This document shows positions 17,281-26,512 of a stretch of 64,000 nt of DNA, piece after piece. Source of the DNA: Mycolicibacterium moriokaense. GTDB taxonomy: Bacteria; Actinomycetota; Actinomycetes; Mycobacteriales; Mycobacteriaceae. Each line of letters begins with the position of its first letter. The first letter of the stretch is position 1. The stretch covers positions 5,270,001 through 5,334,000 of the forward strand of contig NZ_AP022560.1 of NCBI RefSeq assembly GCF_010726085.1, written 5' to 3'. The notes under the pieces are model-generated. The model did not search any database and was not told where the DNA came from. It saw nothing but the letters and a program-made list of their open reading frames with translations. The position numbers and the translations under genes were made by a program.

Positions 17281-18789
17281 ATGGCAATCAAGGAACCCGA
17301 CGCCCCGGTCGTCGGTGACAAGGGCCTGCAGGCGGGTGCCCTCGGTCTCGTTGGCAACATCGTCATCGGCCTCGCTGCCGTGGCCCCTGCGTACAGCCTG
17401 GCCGCCACGCTCGGCTACGTCGTGCTCGCCGTCGGCGAGAAGGCGCCCTCGATGTTCGTCCTCGCGTTCATCCCGATGCTGCTGGTCGCATTCGCCTATA
17501 AGGAGTTGTCGCAGGACACCCCGGACTGTGGCACCACATTCACCTGGGGCACCAAGGCATTCGGGCCGTGGATCGGCTGGATCGGCGGCTGGGGCCTGGC
17601 CGTGTCCGCGATCATCGTGCTGGCCAACGTGGCCGAGATCGCGGCGATCTATCTGTTCAGGTTCCTCGGCCTCGACGACCTCGCCGACAACGTCCTCGCC
17701 AAGGTGTTCCTCGGCGCTTTCTTCATCATCGCGATGACACTGATCAGCGCCCGCGGCATCGTGGTTTCCGAGCGGTTTCAGAACGTGTTGATCGCCATCC
17801 AGTTCGGCGTGCTGATCGTCGTCAGCATCATCGCGCTGGTGCGGGTGTTCTCCGACACCGCGGGCGCGCAAGCGATCATGCCGCAGTGGTCGTGGCTGTG
17901 GCCCAGCGGTCTCGACGTGTCCTCGATCGTGCAGGCGATCATCCTGTGCATCTTCATCTACTGGGGCTGGGACGCCTGCCTGGCGGTCGGCGAGGAGACC
18001 AAGGACCCCGGCCGTACTCCGGGCATCGCCGCCGTGATCACCACGCTGATCCTGGTGTGTACCTATGTGCTCGTCGCGTATGCGGTGCAGTCGTTCTCCG
18101 GCTTCGGCTATGTGGGCATCGGCTTGAACAATCCGATGAACACCGACGACGTGCTGACCGTGCTGGGCAAGCCGGTCGCAGGCACCATCGCTGCGTCGCT
18201 GCTGTTGCTCACCGTCTCGATCTCGGCGCTGTCGTCCACCCAGACGACGATCCTGCCGACCGCACGCGGCACGCTGTCGATGGCTGTGTACGAGGCGATT
18301 CCGAAGCGCTTCGCCCGCGTGCATCCGCGTTACATGACCCCGGCTTTCGGCACCATCGTGATGGGGTTGGCGGCGCTGTTCTTCTACTTGCTGCTGACGT
18401 TCCTGTCGGAGAATGCGCTCGCCGACTCGGTGGCATCGCTGGGGCTCGCGGTCGCGTTCTACTACGGCATCACCGCGTTCTCGTGCGTCTGGTACTTCCG
18501 GAGGACGTTGTTCTCGTCAGCCCGAAACCTGTTCTTCCGAGGCGTTTTCCCGCTGCTGGGTGGACTGGCGATGACGTTCGCGTTCGGGATCAGCGCGAAG
18601 GACATGATCGCCCCGGATTACGGGTACACCGCGTTCGGACCGATCGGCGGGGTGTTCGTACTCGGCGTCGGCATGCTCGTACTTGGTATACCGCTGATGC
18701 TGGCGTGCTTCGCATTCGGCACGAAGCGGTTCTTCCGCGGCGAGACGCTCACTGCCGAAACCGAAGTCAAGGTGCTCGACGTCTACTGA
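17281..18789 (+). CDS. APC-superfamily amino-acid permease
   Basis: 502-aa integral membrane transporter with about 12 hydrophobic helices. The first helix carries the APC glycine-rich pattern (LGLVGNIVIGLAAVAPAYSLAATLG), and CGTTFTWGTKAFGP is the conserved helix 3 region. The substrate is not readable from sequence; the family imports amino acids or polyamines by proton symport. A universal stress protein gene follows after 16 bases in the same direction, so they are likely co-transcribed. Confidence 0.88.
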   Translation: MAIKEPDAPVVGDKGLQAGALGLVGNIVIGLAAVAPAYSLAATLGYVVLAVGEKAPSMFVLAFIPMLLVAFAYKELSQDTPDCGTTFTWGTKAFGPWIGWIGGWGLAVSAIIVLANVAEIAAIYLFRFLGLDDLADNVLAKVFLGAFFIIAMTLISARGIVVSERFQNVLIAIQFGVLIVVSIIALVRVFSDTAGAQAIMPQWSWLWPSGLDVSSIVQAIILCIFIYWGWDACLAVGEETKDPGRTPGIAAVITTLILVCTYVLVAYAVQSFSGFGYVGIGLNNPMNTDDVLTVLGKPVAGTIAASLLLLTVSISALSSTQTTILPTARGTLSMAVYEAIPKRFARVHPRYMTPAFGTIVMGLAALFFYLLLTFLSENALADSVASLGLAVAFYYGITAFSCVWYFRRTLFSSARNLFFRGVFPLLGGLAMTFAFGISAKDMIAPDYGYTAFGPIGGVFVLGVGMLVLGIPLMLACFAFGTKRFFRGETLTAETEVKVLDVY

Positions 18790-18805
18790 AAGCGCGGGAA
18801 CAGCA

Positions 18806-19666
18806 ATGCATTTGACAGTCGGATACCTCGCCACCAGCACCGGTGACGACGGCGTCGCTCTGGCCAGCGCCCTCGCCAAGACCTTCGATGCGGACGTCGA
18901 CGTCGTACTGGTTGTGCGACAAGAACTTCCGGATGGCCACCCGGGGCGCGCCGAGTATCAGCAGCTGCTCGTCGAACGCGGCGAGGAATGGATCTCCCGG
19001 GCTATCGACCGGCTCACGGCCAACGGGGTCAGCGCATCGTCGACCGTACTCGTCGGCGAGTCGTTCGCACAGTCACTCATCGACTTCGCGCAGGCGAAGA
19101 ATTCGGACCTCATCGTGGTCGGTGGCGCGCGCGACGGTTTCTTCGGCGGCCATACCATCGGACCGGTTACCGGTGCGCTGCTGCACTCTTCGCCGATTCC
19201 GGTCGCGCTGGCGCCGCGCGGGTACGCCGACGACCCCGACGAGTTCTTCTCCGCAGTGACCGCCGCGGTGCCGACCCGGCCCGGAGACGACAACCCACTG
19301 CCGTTCGCGATCACCCTCGCCAGCGCAGGCAACCTCGCCATCCGGATGCTGTCTCTGGTGTCCGCCGAAAATCTCGCAGAAGCCGACAGCGCGCGCGAAG
19401 TACGCCAGCTCCAGGTGCAGGCCGCCGAGGAGAATCTGCAGGTCGCCGCACGGGCGCTGCCGGACGCACCCGACATCGAATCGCTTGTCGCAGGCGGCAT
19501 GACGCTGGAGTCGGCGCTGAAGAAGCTGCGGTGGAACGACGGCGACCTGCTCGTCGTGGGGTCCAGCAGATTCGCCGCACCACGACGAATCTTCTTGGGT
19601 TCCACCGCCGCCCGCATCCTGGCGGGTGTCGACCTCCCGGTGATCGTGGTCCCGAAAGCCGACTAA
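18806..19666 (+). CDS. Universal stress protein (tandem UspA domains)
   Basis: 286 aa with two UspA folds (about 1-140 and 150-286). Each ends with a strand-loop typical of nucleotide-binding Usp proteins: LIVVGGARDGFFGGHTIG then PVALAPRG, and LLVVGSSRFAAPRRIFLG then PVIVVPK. It follows the permease gene closely, and Usp-permease operons are common in actinobacteria. Its stop overlaps that of the convergent permease gene in the tetranucleotide CTAA. Confidence 0.88.
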   Translation: MHLTVGYLATSTGDDGVALASALAKTFDADVDVVLVVRQELPDGHPGRAEYQQLLVERGEEWISRAIDRLTANGVSASSTVLVGESFAQSLIDFAQAKNSDLIVVGGARDGFFGGHTIGPVTGALLHSSPIPVALAPRGYADDPDEFFSAVTAAVPTRPGDDNPLPFAITLASAGNLAIRMLSLVSAENLAEADSAREVRQLQVQAAEENLQVAARALPDAPDIESLVAGGMTLESALKKLRWNDGDLLVVGSSRFAAPRRIFLGSTAARILAGVDLPVIVVPKAD

Positions 19667-21045
19667 CGCCGGGCCTCCGCTTTGTGCCGACGCTCGACGA
19701 ACCGCTTGGCGACGAAGAACAGCACCAGCACCACACCCCACGACAGCAGGCTCAACAGGAGCTGCGAGCGCAGCTTTTCGTCGAAGGACATCTGCACCAG
19801 GATCGCCAGCATCGCAACGGTCGTCAGTATCGACAGCACCGGGAACAGCCACATCTTCAGTGTCAGTTCAGAATCGCGATTGCGGTAGCGCAGCACGATG
19901 TGCGACACGGCGATCAGGATATAGACGAACAGGATGATCGCACCGCTCGAATTGAGCAGGAACGCGAAGATCGTGTCCTCGGCGAACGCGGCGGCGATGA
20001 TGCAGGCGAAGCCGACGATGGACGAGAACAGAATCGCGTTGGCGGGTACGCCGCGACGGTTGAGGTGCATCAGGCGATCTGGCGCCTCGCTGCGGGCTGA
20101 GAGCACGAACAGCATGCGCGATGCCGTGTACATGCCCGAGTTGAGGCAGCTCAGCACGGCGCTCAGCACGACAGCGTTCATGATGTGGTCCGCGTACGGG
20201 ATTCCCATCTGGGTGAACGCCGCTACGAATGGTGAGCCCTCGAGCTCGTGGTCGTTCCAGGGCACGATCGTCACGAGCAGGAACACCGAGCAGACGTAGA
20301 AGATCAAGATGCGCCAGATGACCGAATTGGCGGCCTTGGCCACTGCCCTCTCGGGGTCCGACGACTCAGCTGCGGCGATCGTCGCGATCTCTGGGCCCAC
20401 CATTGAGAAGATCACCGTGACGATGCCGACGGTGATGACGCCGGCACCCAGCGGCAGGAATCCGCCGTGACGGGTCAGGTTGGAGAAGTCCATCGACGTA
20501 CCGGGCCACAGCCCGAGCACGAAGCACGCACCGATCGCGATGAAGACCAGAATCGCGGCCACCTTGATGCCCGCGAACCAGAACTCGAACTCGCCGTAGG
20601 ACCTGACCGAGAAGAGGTTCGTCGCGGTCATCAGCACCATGAAGATCAAGGCGCACAGCCACAATGGAATATCGATCCAGTACTGCACGATCTTCGCGCC
20701 CGCGATCGCCTCGAAGCCGACGACGATCACCCAGAAGTACCAATAGAGCCAGCCGACCGAGAAGCCCGCCCACTCGCCAAGCGCATCGCGTGAGTAATCG
20801 GCGAAGGACCCGGTCGATGGCTTGGCGACCGCCATTTCGGCCAGCATCCGCATCACCATGATGATCAGGACGCCGGACAGCGCATAGGTGATGAAGGCGC
20901 CGGGACCCGTATCGGCCATCACCACGCCGGACCCGACGAAGAGGCCGGCGCCGATGACGCCGCCGATCGCGATCATTCGCAACTGCCGTTGGCTCAGCGC
21001 CTTCTTCAGTTGCGGGCCGGTCGATTCCGTTGTCGTCGCGCTCAT
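19663..21045 (-). CDS. Amino-acid permease, GabP/AnsP-like APC family
   Basis: 460-aa, 12-helix transporter. The N-terminal signature is KKALSQRQLRMIAIGGVIGAG. The helix 3 region ISSTGSFADYSRD-type motif appears here as PSTGSFADYSRDALG, as in AAT-family permeases for GABA, asparagine or aromatic amino acids. The ATG at 21045 has GGAGGGG just upstream; a much longer upstream reading lacks family similarity. GABA is an attractive substrate given the aldehyde dehydrogenase/aminotransferase cluster 2-4 kb away, but that is inference. Confidence 0.87.
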   Translation of the reverse strand: MSATTTESTGPQLKKALSQRQLRMIAIGGVIGAGLFVGSGVVMADTGPGAFITYALSGVLIIMVMRMLAEMAVAKPSTGSFADYSRDALGEWAGFSVGWLYWYFWVIVVGFEAIAGAKIVQYWIDIPLWLCALIFMVLMTATNLFSVRSYGEFEFWFAGIKVAAILVFIAIGACFVLGLWPGTSMDFSNLTRHGGFLPLGAGVITVGIVTVIFSMVGPEIATIAAAESSDPERAVAKAANSVIWRILIFYVCSVFLLVTIVPWNDHELEGSPFVAAFTQMGIPYADHIMNAVVLSAVLSCLNSGMYTASRMLFVLSARSEAPDRLMHLNRRGVPANAILFSSIVGFACIIAAAFAEDTIFAFLLNSSGAIILFVYILIAVSHIVLRYRNRDSELTLKMWLFPVLSILTTVAMLAILVQMSFDEKLRSQLLLSLLSWGVVLVLFFVAKRFVERRHKAEARR

Positions 21046-21104
21046 GAACACCCCTCCGTCGCAGAACAGGGGCTGAATACCCGTTTCGCGCGTCGAATTA
21101 CCTC

Positions 21105-21177
21105 GGACTCCCCGCGTCGAAACACGGTATTGACGGGTGGGGTGATTTTCCGTCAACAATCGCAGTCTCGGCGCAAC
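21105..21177. repeat. Degenerate copy of an intergenic palindromic repeat
   Basis: 21151-21177 matches 22955-22981 at 25 of 27 bases (CGTCAACAA.CG.AGTCTCGG core). A left half ACGGTATTGACGGG at 21124-21137 matches the other copy with one base missing. The outer left arm is eroded. It lies in the 252-bp gap between the GabP-like gene and the secreted-protein gene. Confidence 0.65.
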
Positions 21178-21297
21178 GCGGGCACACCGCCACGAAACAT
21201 CGTCCGCGCCAACACTTCCAGCGGGGAACCACCCGCTGCTGCACGGCATGCTGCTTGCTAGGGTTCGACCTCGTCAGAGACGGAGGGGAGAACTCGG

Positions 21298-21819
21298 TTG
21301 ATCGAGAAACGGGCGGCGCTGCTGCTGGCCGCGGGGCTGATCGCGGTGCCGGGCATCCCGATGGCCGCGGCCTCGATGATGGACGACGACGCCTGGCAAG
21401 CGGCGTCCGAAACGGCCGTGGTGGCCAGCGAGAACGGCAACCAGATCGTCGTCGCCGGTCCGCCCGGCTGGGATGAACGCGAGTTCGGCAACGGAATCAG
21501 TTACCGCAACGGGGACGAGCTCGTCATCGTGCAGGTCTTCGACCGCGACGGCCGCGACGTGGGCGCGGTCGCGCAACGGCTCATGCGCGCCGACCGCATC
21601 ACCGGTGCCAGCGCCGCGCTGACCGGCGAAGATGTCGCGACCGCCGACAGCAGCCTGACCGGCCAGGCGTGTGAACTCGTGGCCGGTGACCGGCTGGGCG
21701 AATGCGCATTCCTGGCCGATGACGACGTGATCGTGTGGGTTCAGACCCTGGGATCCGTCGACCAGCCCGCGCCGCCGTTGGACGTCGTGCTGGCACCGAT
21801 CGGAAGGGAGCAGCAGTGA
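21298..21819 (+). CDS. Small exported protein of unknown function
   Basis: 173 aa. A Sec-type signal segment (MIEKRAALLLAAGLIAVPGIPMAAAS) suggests cleavage near residue 26. The mature part is acidic, with one pair of cysteines (in QACELV and GECAFL) that could form a disulfide. The start is a TTG at 21298, preceded by GGAGGGGAG. It overlaps the PrsW-like gene by 4 bases (GTGA), so both are translated as a unit. I recognise no domain. Confidence 0.75.
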   Translation: MIEKRAALLLAAGLIAVPGIPMAAASMMDDDAWQAASETAVVASENGNQIVVAGPPGWDEREFGNGISYRNGDELVIVQVFDRDGRDVGAVAQRLMRADRITGASAALTGEDVATADSSLTGQACELVAGDRLGECAFLADDDVIVWVQTLGSVDQPAPPLDVVLAPIGREQQ

Positions 21820-22904
21820 CCGAGCAGACGCTGCAAACACCGCGCCCCGTGGTGTATCGCCCTGAGTCGGCGGTGTTCTGGGTGTTCGTGGTGGCGCTTA
21901 TCGTCGGTACATTCGCGCTGCTCGACGACTCCGGCCCGGTGATCCGGGCGACCCTCGACGCCCACCTCGACCTGGCGTGGCTATGGCTGCTGTTCATCGT
22001 GTTCATGGTGTGGCTGCTCTTCCGGTTCGACCCGTTCCGCGCCGGGCGGCAGTATCCGCAGGCACTGGTGGCGGGCTTCGCGCTGGGCGGCACCACAGCG
22101 ATCGCGATGGCGATGAACGGCAACGGTGGACTCGGCCAGCTCTGGAGCCTGGTGCTCTCACCGGAGACGTTGACCGACTGGTCGGCCTCGCTCACCGCGC
22201 CGTTCATCGAAGAGGCATCCAAGGCGTTGTGCGCAGCGGTGATACTCGTGCTGGGCGCACATGCGCTGCACCGGATTTCGCACGCGTTGATGGTCGGTAT
22301 GTTCGTCGGGTTCGGATTCGACCTGATGGAGGACCTGTCCTACGCGGCCAACAGTGCGCTGCAAGATCTCGATTCCGATGTGACCGGTGCGGGCGGGAAT
22401 CTCCTCCTGCGGTTCTTCACCGCCGTGCCGGCGCACTGGACCTATACGGCGTTGACGACGGTCGGCGTCCTGCTGCTATTGCCGTCGTTCAGCGACCGCG
22501 CCCGCTGGTCGACCGGGCGCCGGGTGGCCGTCGCGGCCGGGTTGCTGCTCAGCGGTCCGCTGCTGCATTTCATCTGGGATTCGCCGGGTCCGCTGTGGCT
22601 GATGCCGGTGAAGATGCTTGGCAGCCTGGCGTTCTTCCTCGTCATCGCGATCCTGCTGCTGCGTGACGAGCGGCGCTGGGTGATCGCCCGCATCGAGGCC
22701 GGCCGCGCCAGCGGCGAGTTCTCCACCATCCCGGATGAGGTGCTGGAATCGCTGCCCACGCGTCGCCGACGCCGGGCCCTGCGCAAGTCGGCCAAACGGA
22801 CCGGGGGCCGCGCCGCCGCCAAGGCGGTCAAAGCGCAGCAGCGCGAGGCGCTCGACCGTGTCCAGGCATCGGCAACCCCACCGGTTCCAGCGCTGACCCA
22901 CTGA
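21816..22904 (+). CDS. PrsW-family intramembrane metalloprotease
   Basis: 362 aa with about 8 hydrophobic helices and a basic cytoplasmic tail (RRRRRALRKSAKR). PrsW-type motifs are E132-E133-x-x-K (IEEASKA), F-x(4)-E172 (GFDLMED), His207, and H251-x(3)-D255 (HFIWD). These are the predicted metal ligands of CAAX/PrsW proteases. In Bacillus, PrsW cleaves an anti-sigma factor; here the coupled upstream gene encodes a secreted protein that could be a substrate or partner. Confidence 0.85.
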   Translation: MTEQTLQTPRPVVYRPESAVFWVFVVALIVGTFALLDDSGPVIRATLDAHLDLAWLWLLFIVFMVWLLFRFDPFRAGRQYPQALVAGFALGGTTAIAMAMNGNGGLGQLWSLVLSPETLTDWSASLTAPFIEEASKALCAAVILVLGAHALHRISHALMVGMFVGFGFDLMEDLSYAANSALQDLDSDVTGAGGNLLLRFFTAVPAHWTYTALTTVGVLLLLPSFSDRARWSTGRRVAVAAGLLLSGPLLHFIWDSPGPLWLMPVKMLGSLAFFLVIAILLLRDERRWVIARIEAGRASGEFSTIPDEVLESLPTRRRRRALRKSAKRTGGRAAAKAVKAQQREALDRVQASATPPVPALTH

Positions 22905-22914
22905 CTCCCGCGCT

Positions 22915-22977
22915 CGCCGAGACTACGGTTATTGACGGGAAACCGCCCGAAACGCGTCAACAACCGTAGTCTCGGCG
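22915..22977. repeat. Long inverted repeat between convergent genes (possible bidirectional terminator)
   Basis: 23-bp arms at 22915-22937 and 22955-22977 (CGCCGAGACTACGGTT...) pair with one mismatch around a 17-nt loop. It fills the gap between the stops of the PrsW-like gene and the convergent aldehyde dehydrogenase. A degenerate copy at 21105-21177 shows it is a dispersed element and not only a terminator. Confidence 0.85.
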
Positions 22978-22981
22978 CAAC

Positions 22982-24487
22982 CTAGCGCTTGGCGAAAACC
23001 GTGCGGTGCCATTCCTTTTCGGCCACGCCGGTGATGTCGCTCATCACGTGCTTGATGGTGAGGTACTCCTCGAGCGAGTACTGGCTCATGTCCTTGCCGA
23101 ATCCGGACGCACCGACGCCGCCGTGCGGCATCTCGCTGATGATCGGAATGTGGTCGTTGATCCACACGCAGCCCGCATTGATCTCCCGCGACGCACGCTG
23201 CGCCCGGTACACGTCACGAGTCCACGCCGAGGCCGCCAACCCGTACGCGGTGTCGTTGGCCTGACGCAGCGCGTCGTCGTCATCGGTGAACGAGCGCACG
23301 GTCAGGACGGGTCCGAAGATCTCGTCGCGATACACCTCTGATTGCTCGTCGACGTCGGCGATCACCGTCGGCAGGTAGAAGGAACCGGGCAGATCGGGTG
23401 CGGCCCCGCCGGCGACGACGCGGCCACCCTGACCGGGCGCACGCTCGACCATGCCCGCGACCTTGGCGCGGTGCGCCATCGAGATCAGCGGGCCGAGGTC
23501 AGTGTTCGGATCCTGCGGGTCGCCGACGACGACCTTGGAGAACAGCTCGCCGACGCCCGCGACGAAGTCGTCGTACAGCTCGCGCGCCACGATCGCGCGT
23601 GTCGCCGCCGTGCAGTCCTGGCCGGTGTTGATCAACGCCCCGGCCACCGCGCCCTGGATCGCGGCATTCAGATCAGCGTCATCGAAAACCACGAACGGCG
23701 CCTTGCCGCCCAACTCCAGCTGGGTGCGATGACCGTGCACAGCGGCGGCGGCCATCACCTTGCGGCCCACCGGCGTTGACCCCGTGAACGTCACCACGTC
23801 GACGTCGGGGTGCCCGGCCAGCGCCGTGCCCACGTCGCCGCCCGCACCCGTGACGACGTTGAACACTCCGTCGGGCACACCCGCCTCGCTGGCCAGCCGC
23901 GCCAGCGTCAGCGTCGTCAACGGCGTCAGCTCAGCGGGTTTGATCACGACGCTGCACCCGGCGGCCAACGCGGGCAGCACTTTCCACACCGCCATCTGCA
24001 GTGGGTAGTTCCACGGGGTGATCGTCGCGACGACGCCGACGGCCTCGCGCCGGATGCTCGAGGTGTGATCACCGGAGTACTCGGCGGTCGCCTTGCCCTC
24101 GAGATGGCGTGCCGCTCCTGCGAAGAACGAGATGTTGTCGATGCTGCCCGGCACGTCGAACTCGGTGGCCAACCGCACCGGCTTGCCGGTCTGGCTCACC
24201 TCCTCGGCGACGATCTGCTCGGCGTTGGCCTCGACCAGTTCGGCGAGTTTGGCGAGCACCCCCGCACGGTCCACGGGAGTGGCCGTCGCCCAGTCGCGAA
24301 GCGCCGCGCGGGCGGAGGCGACGGCGCGGTCGACGTCGGCGGGCGTTGCGAGGGTCATCTCGGCGACGGTCGCGCCGTTGGCCGGATTGATCACCTGATG
24401 CGGGGCTCCGCCGGTGACCACCGGGGCTCCGTCGATCCAGCTGCTCGCCACGTTCGTGGACACAGTGTTGGGAGAAACCACAGTCAT
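22982..24487 (-). CDS. Aldehyde dehydrogenase, aminobutyraldehyde dehydrogenase (PatD)-like
   Basis: 501-aa NAD(P)-dependent aldehyde dehydrogenase. It has the NAD-site TPWNYPLQMAVWK, general-base Glu in LELGGKAP, and nucleophile Cys292 in INTGQDCTAATR. The GQDCTAA form is typical of 4-aminobutyraldehyde dehydrogenases. It would oxidise an aminoaldehyde formed from putrescine or a similar amine to GABA or another amino acid. Divergent from an Lrp/AsnC regulator + aminotransferase operon. Start supported by a leaderless TAAATT element. Confidence 0.9.
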   Translation of the reverse strand: MTVVSPNTVSTNVASSWIDGAPVVTGGAPHQVINPANGATVAEMTLATPADVDRAVASARAALRDWATATPVDRAGVLAKLAELVEANAEQIVAEEVSQTGKPVRLATEFDVPGSIDNISFFAGAARHLEGKATAEYSGDHTSSIRREAVGVVATITPWNYPLQMAVWKVLPALAAGCSVVIKPAELTPLTTLTLARLASEAGVPDGVFNVVTGAGGDVGTALAGHPDVDVVTFTGSTPVGRKVMAAAAVHGHRTQLELGGKAPFVVFDDADLNAAIQGAVAGALINTGQDCTAATRAIVARELYDDFVAGVGELFSKVVVGDPQDPNTDLGPLISMAHRAKVAGMVERAPGQGGRVVAGGAAPDLPGSFYLPTVIADVDEQSEVYRDEIFGPVLTVRSFTDDDDALRQANDTAYGLAASAWTRDVYRAQRASREINAGCVWINDHIPIISEMPHGGVGASGFGKDMSQYSLEEYLTIKHVMSDITGVAEKEWHRTVFAKR

Positions 24488-24493
24488 GGGCCA

Positions 24494-24499
24494 AATTTA
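24494..24499 (-). promoter_or_regulatory. Candidate leaderless -10 of the aldehyde dehydrogenase gene
   Basis: TAAATT on the minus strand, 6 nt before the ATG at 24487. The divergent Lrp/AsnC promoter lies 100 bp away, so one regulator bound between them could control both. Confidence 0.5.
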
Positions 24500-24596
24500 G
24501 TCCACCCCGACCGGTGAAGCTACGTATTCCCGCAGCCCGAGGGGTCCACAACGCGTGATTTCATGGTTGTAGTTGCCTGCCACGACGGATTCCGTG

Positions 24597-24602
24597 CACA
24601 AT
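24597..24602 (+). promoter_or_regulatory. Candidate leaderless -10 of the Lrp/AsnC gene
   Basis: CACAAT followed by 7 nt and the ATG at 24610. It is a weaker match (first T is C). There is no Shine-Dalgarno before the gene. Confidence 0.4.
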
Positions 24603-24609
24603 CTTGGGC

Positions 24610-25119
24610 ATGGCTAACCCGGGTCTCGGACCCGTATCGTTCCGCGTCAACCAATCCAGGCCTGGCGCGGCGTTCCAGCTTGACGACCTGTCGAAGCAGA
24701 TTATCGAGAAGTTGCAGCAGGACGGCCGTCGTTCCTATGCCGGCATCGGCAAGGCGGTCGGCCTCTCTGAAGCCGCGGTCCGTCAGCGCGTCCAGCGGAT
24801 GGTCGATGCGGGCGTCATGCAGATCGTGGCGGTCACCGATCCGATGCAGCTGGGGTTCGCCCGCCAGGCGATGATCGGCATCAAATGCACCGGGGACACC
24901 ACCCGCGTCGCCGAGAAACTGGCTGCCATCGAATCCGTCGACTACGTCGTGCTCACTGCGGGCTCGTTCGACGCCATCTGTGAGGTCGTCTGCGCGGACG
25001 ACGACGATCTACTCGACCTACTCAACACCCAAATCCGAGCACTACCGGGAGTGATATCCACCGAGACACTCGTTTACCTGAAACTCGTTAAACAGCAATA
25101 CAATTGGGGCACAAGATGA
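24610..25119 (+). CDS. Lrp/AsnC-family transcriptional regulator
   Basis: 169 aa. An N-terminal helix-turn-helix (LDDLSKQIIEKLQQDGRRSYAGIGKAVGLSEAAVRQR) is followed by a RAM ligand-binding domain, as in feast/famine regulators that sense amino acids. It overlaps the aminotransferase start by 4 bases (ATGA) and is divergent from the aldehyde dehydrogenase, so it probably regulates this catabolic cluster. The inducer is unknown. Confidence 0.92.
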   Translation: MANPGLGPVSFRVNQSRPGAAFQLDDLSKQIIEKLQQDGRRSYAGIGKAVGLSEAAVRQRVQRMVDAGVMQIVAVTDPMQLGFARQAMIGIKCTGDTTRVAEKLAAIESVDYVVLTAGSFDAICEVVCADDDDLLDLLNTQIRALPGVISTETLVYLKLVKQQYNWGTR

Positions 25120-26501
25120 CCGCTACCGATATCACTTCAGATCTCTCAACCGACCTCGGCGCCAAGGCCAACCGGCACCTGTGGGGGCACTTCGCCCGCC
25201 ACGGCGCAGGTATCACGCCGCCGATCATCACCCGCGGCGAAGGCGTCACCATCTGGGACGACAAGGGCAAGAGCTACATCGACGGCCTGTCGGGGCTTTT
25301 CGTCGTCCAGGTCGGCCACGGCCGCAAAGAACTCGCCGAGGCCGCCGCGAAGCAGGCCGAGACGCTGTCCTTCTTCCCGCTGTGGTCCTACGCCACGCCG
25401 CCCGCCGTCGAGCTCGCCGAGCGCATCGCGGGTTACGCACCAGGCGATCTCAACCGCGTCTTCTTCACGACCGGCGGCGGCGAGGCCGTCGAATCGGCGT
25501 GGAAGCTGGCCAAGAACTACTTCAAGCTGACGGGCAAACCCAGTAAGTACAAAGTGGTTTCGCGGTCGATCGCCTACCACGGCACACCGCAGGGTGCGCT
25601 GGCGATCACCGGCCTGCCCGTGTTCAAGCAGCCGTTCGAGCCGCTGACGCCAGGCGGCTTCCGGGTACCGAACACCAACTTCTACCGCGCGCCCGCGCCG
25701 TACGACACCGACATCAAGGCGTGGGGCGAGTACTGCGCGGATCGCATCGCCGAGGCGATCGAGTTCGAGGGCCCCGACACCGTCGCCGCCGTCTTCCTCG
25801 AGCCGGTGCAGAACGCAGGTGGCTGCTTCCCGCCGCCGCCCGGGTACTTCGAACGCGTCCGCGAGATCTGCGACGAGTACGACGTGCTGCTGGTGTCCGA
25901 CGAGGTGATCTGCGCGTACGGCCGCATCGGTTCGATGTTCGCGTGTGACGACTTCGGCTATGTGCCCGACATCATCACGTGCGCAAAGGGTTTGACGTCG
26001 GGCTACTCGCCGATCGGTGCGATGATCGCCTCCGATCGCCTGTTCGAGCCGTTCAACGACGGCAAGACGACGTTCGGCCACGGCTATACGTTCGGCGGTC
26101 ATCCGGTGTCGTCGGCGGTAGCGCTGGCCAACCTCGACATCTTCGAGCGCGAAGGTCTCAACGACCACGTCAAGCAGAACGCCCCTGCGTTCCGCGCGAC
26201 GCTCGAGAAGCTCTACGATCTGCCGATCGTCGGCGACGTTCGCGGCGAAGGGTTCTTCTACGGCATCGAGCTCGTCAAGGACAAGACCACCAAGGAGACC
26301 TTCAACGACGAGGAGAGCGAACGGCTGCTGCGCGGCTTCTTGACTCCCGCGTTGTTCGACGCGGGCCTGTACTGCCGCGCCGACGACCGTGGCGACCCAG
26401 TCGTGCAGTTGGCGCCGCCGCTGATCAGCGGGCAGAAGGAATTCGACGCGATCTACGAGATCCTGCGCGGGGTCCTCGAGGAAGCCAGTCGGCTGCTGTA
26501 G
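25116..26501 (+). CDS. Class III PLP aminotransferase (Rv3329-like), amine/GABA type
   Basis: 461-aa omega-aminotransferase. The cofactor-phosphate site is TGGGEAVESAWKLA, the cofactor Asp is in LLVSDEVICAYGR, and the PLP Schiff-base Lys is residue 291 in ITCAKGLTSGYSP. Members transfer amino groups from putrescine, beta-alanine, GABA or other omega-amines to pyruvate or 2-oxoglutarate. With the PatD-like dehydrogenase this suggests polyamine or GABA breakdown; the substrate is inferred. Translationally coupled to the Lrp/AsnC gene. Confidence 0.92.
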   Translation: MTATDITSDLSTDLGAKANRHLWGHFARHGAGITPPIITRGEGVTIWDDKGKSYIDGLSGLFVVQVGHGRKELAEAAAKQAETLSFFPLWSYATPPAVELAERIAGYAPGDLNRVFFTTGGGEAVESAWKLAKNYFKLTGKPSKYKVVSRSIAYHGTPQGALAITGLPVFKQPFEPLTPGGFRVPNTNFYRAPAPYDTDIKAWGEYCADRIAEAIEFEGPDTVAAVFLEPVQNAGGCFPPPPGYFERVREICDEYDVLLVSDEVICAYGRIGSMFACDDFGYVPDIITCAKGLTSGYSPIGAMIASDRLFEPFNDGKTTFGHGYTFGGHPVSSAVALANLDIFEREGLNDHVKQNAPAFRATLEKLYDLPIVGDVRGEGFFYGIELVKDKTTKETFNDEESERLLRGFLTPALFDAGLYCRADDRGDPVVQLAPPLISGQKEFDAIYEILRGVLEEASRLL

Positions 26502-26512
26502 GCGCTCGAGCG

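Noticed and set aside
17137..18324. 395-codon minus-strand frame opposite the APC permease
   Set aside because: His/Asp/Arg-rich antisense frame of a clear membrane protein gene.
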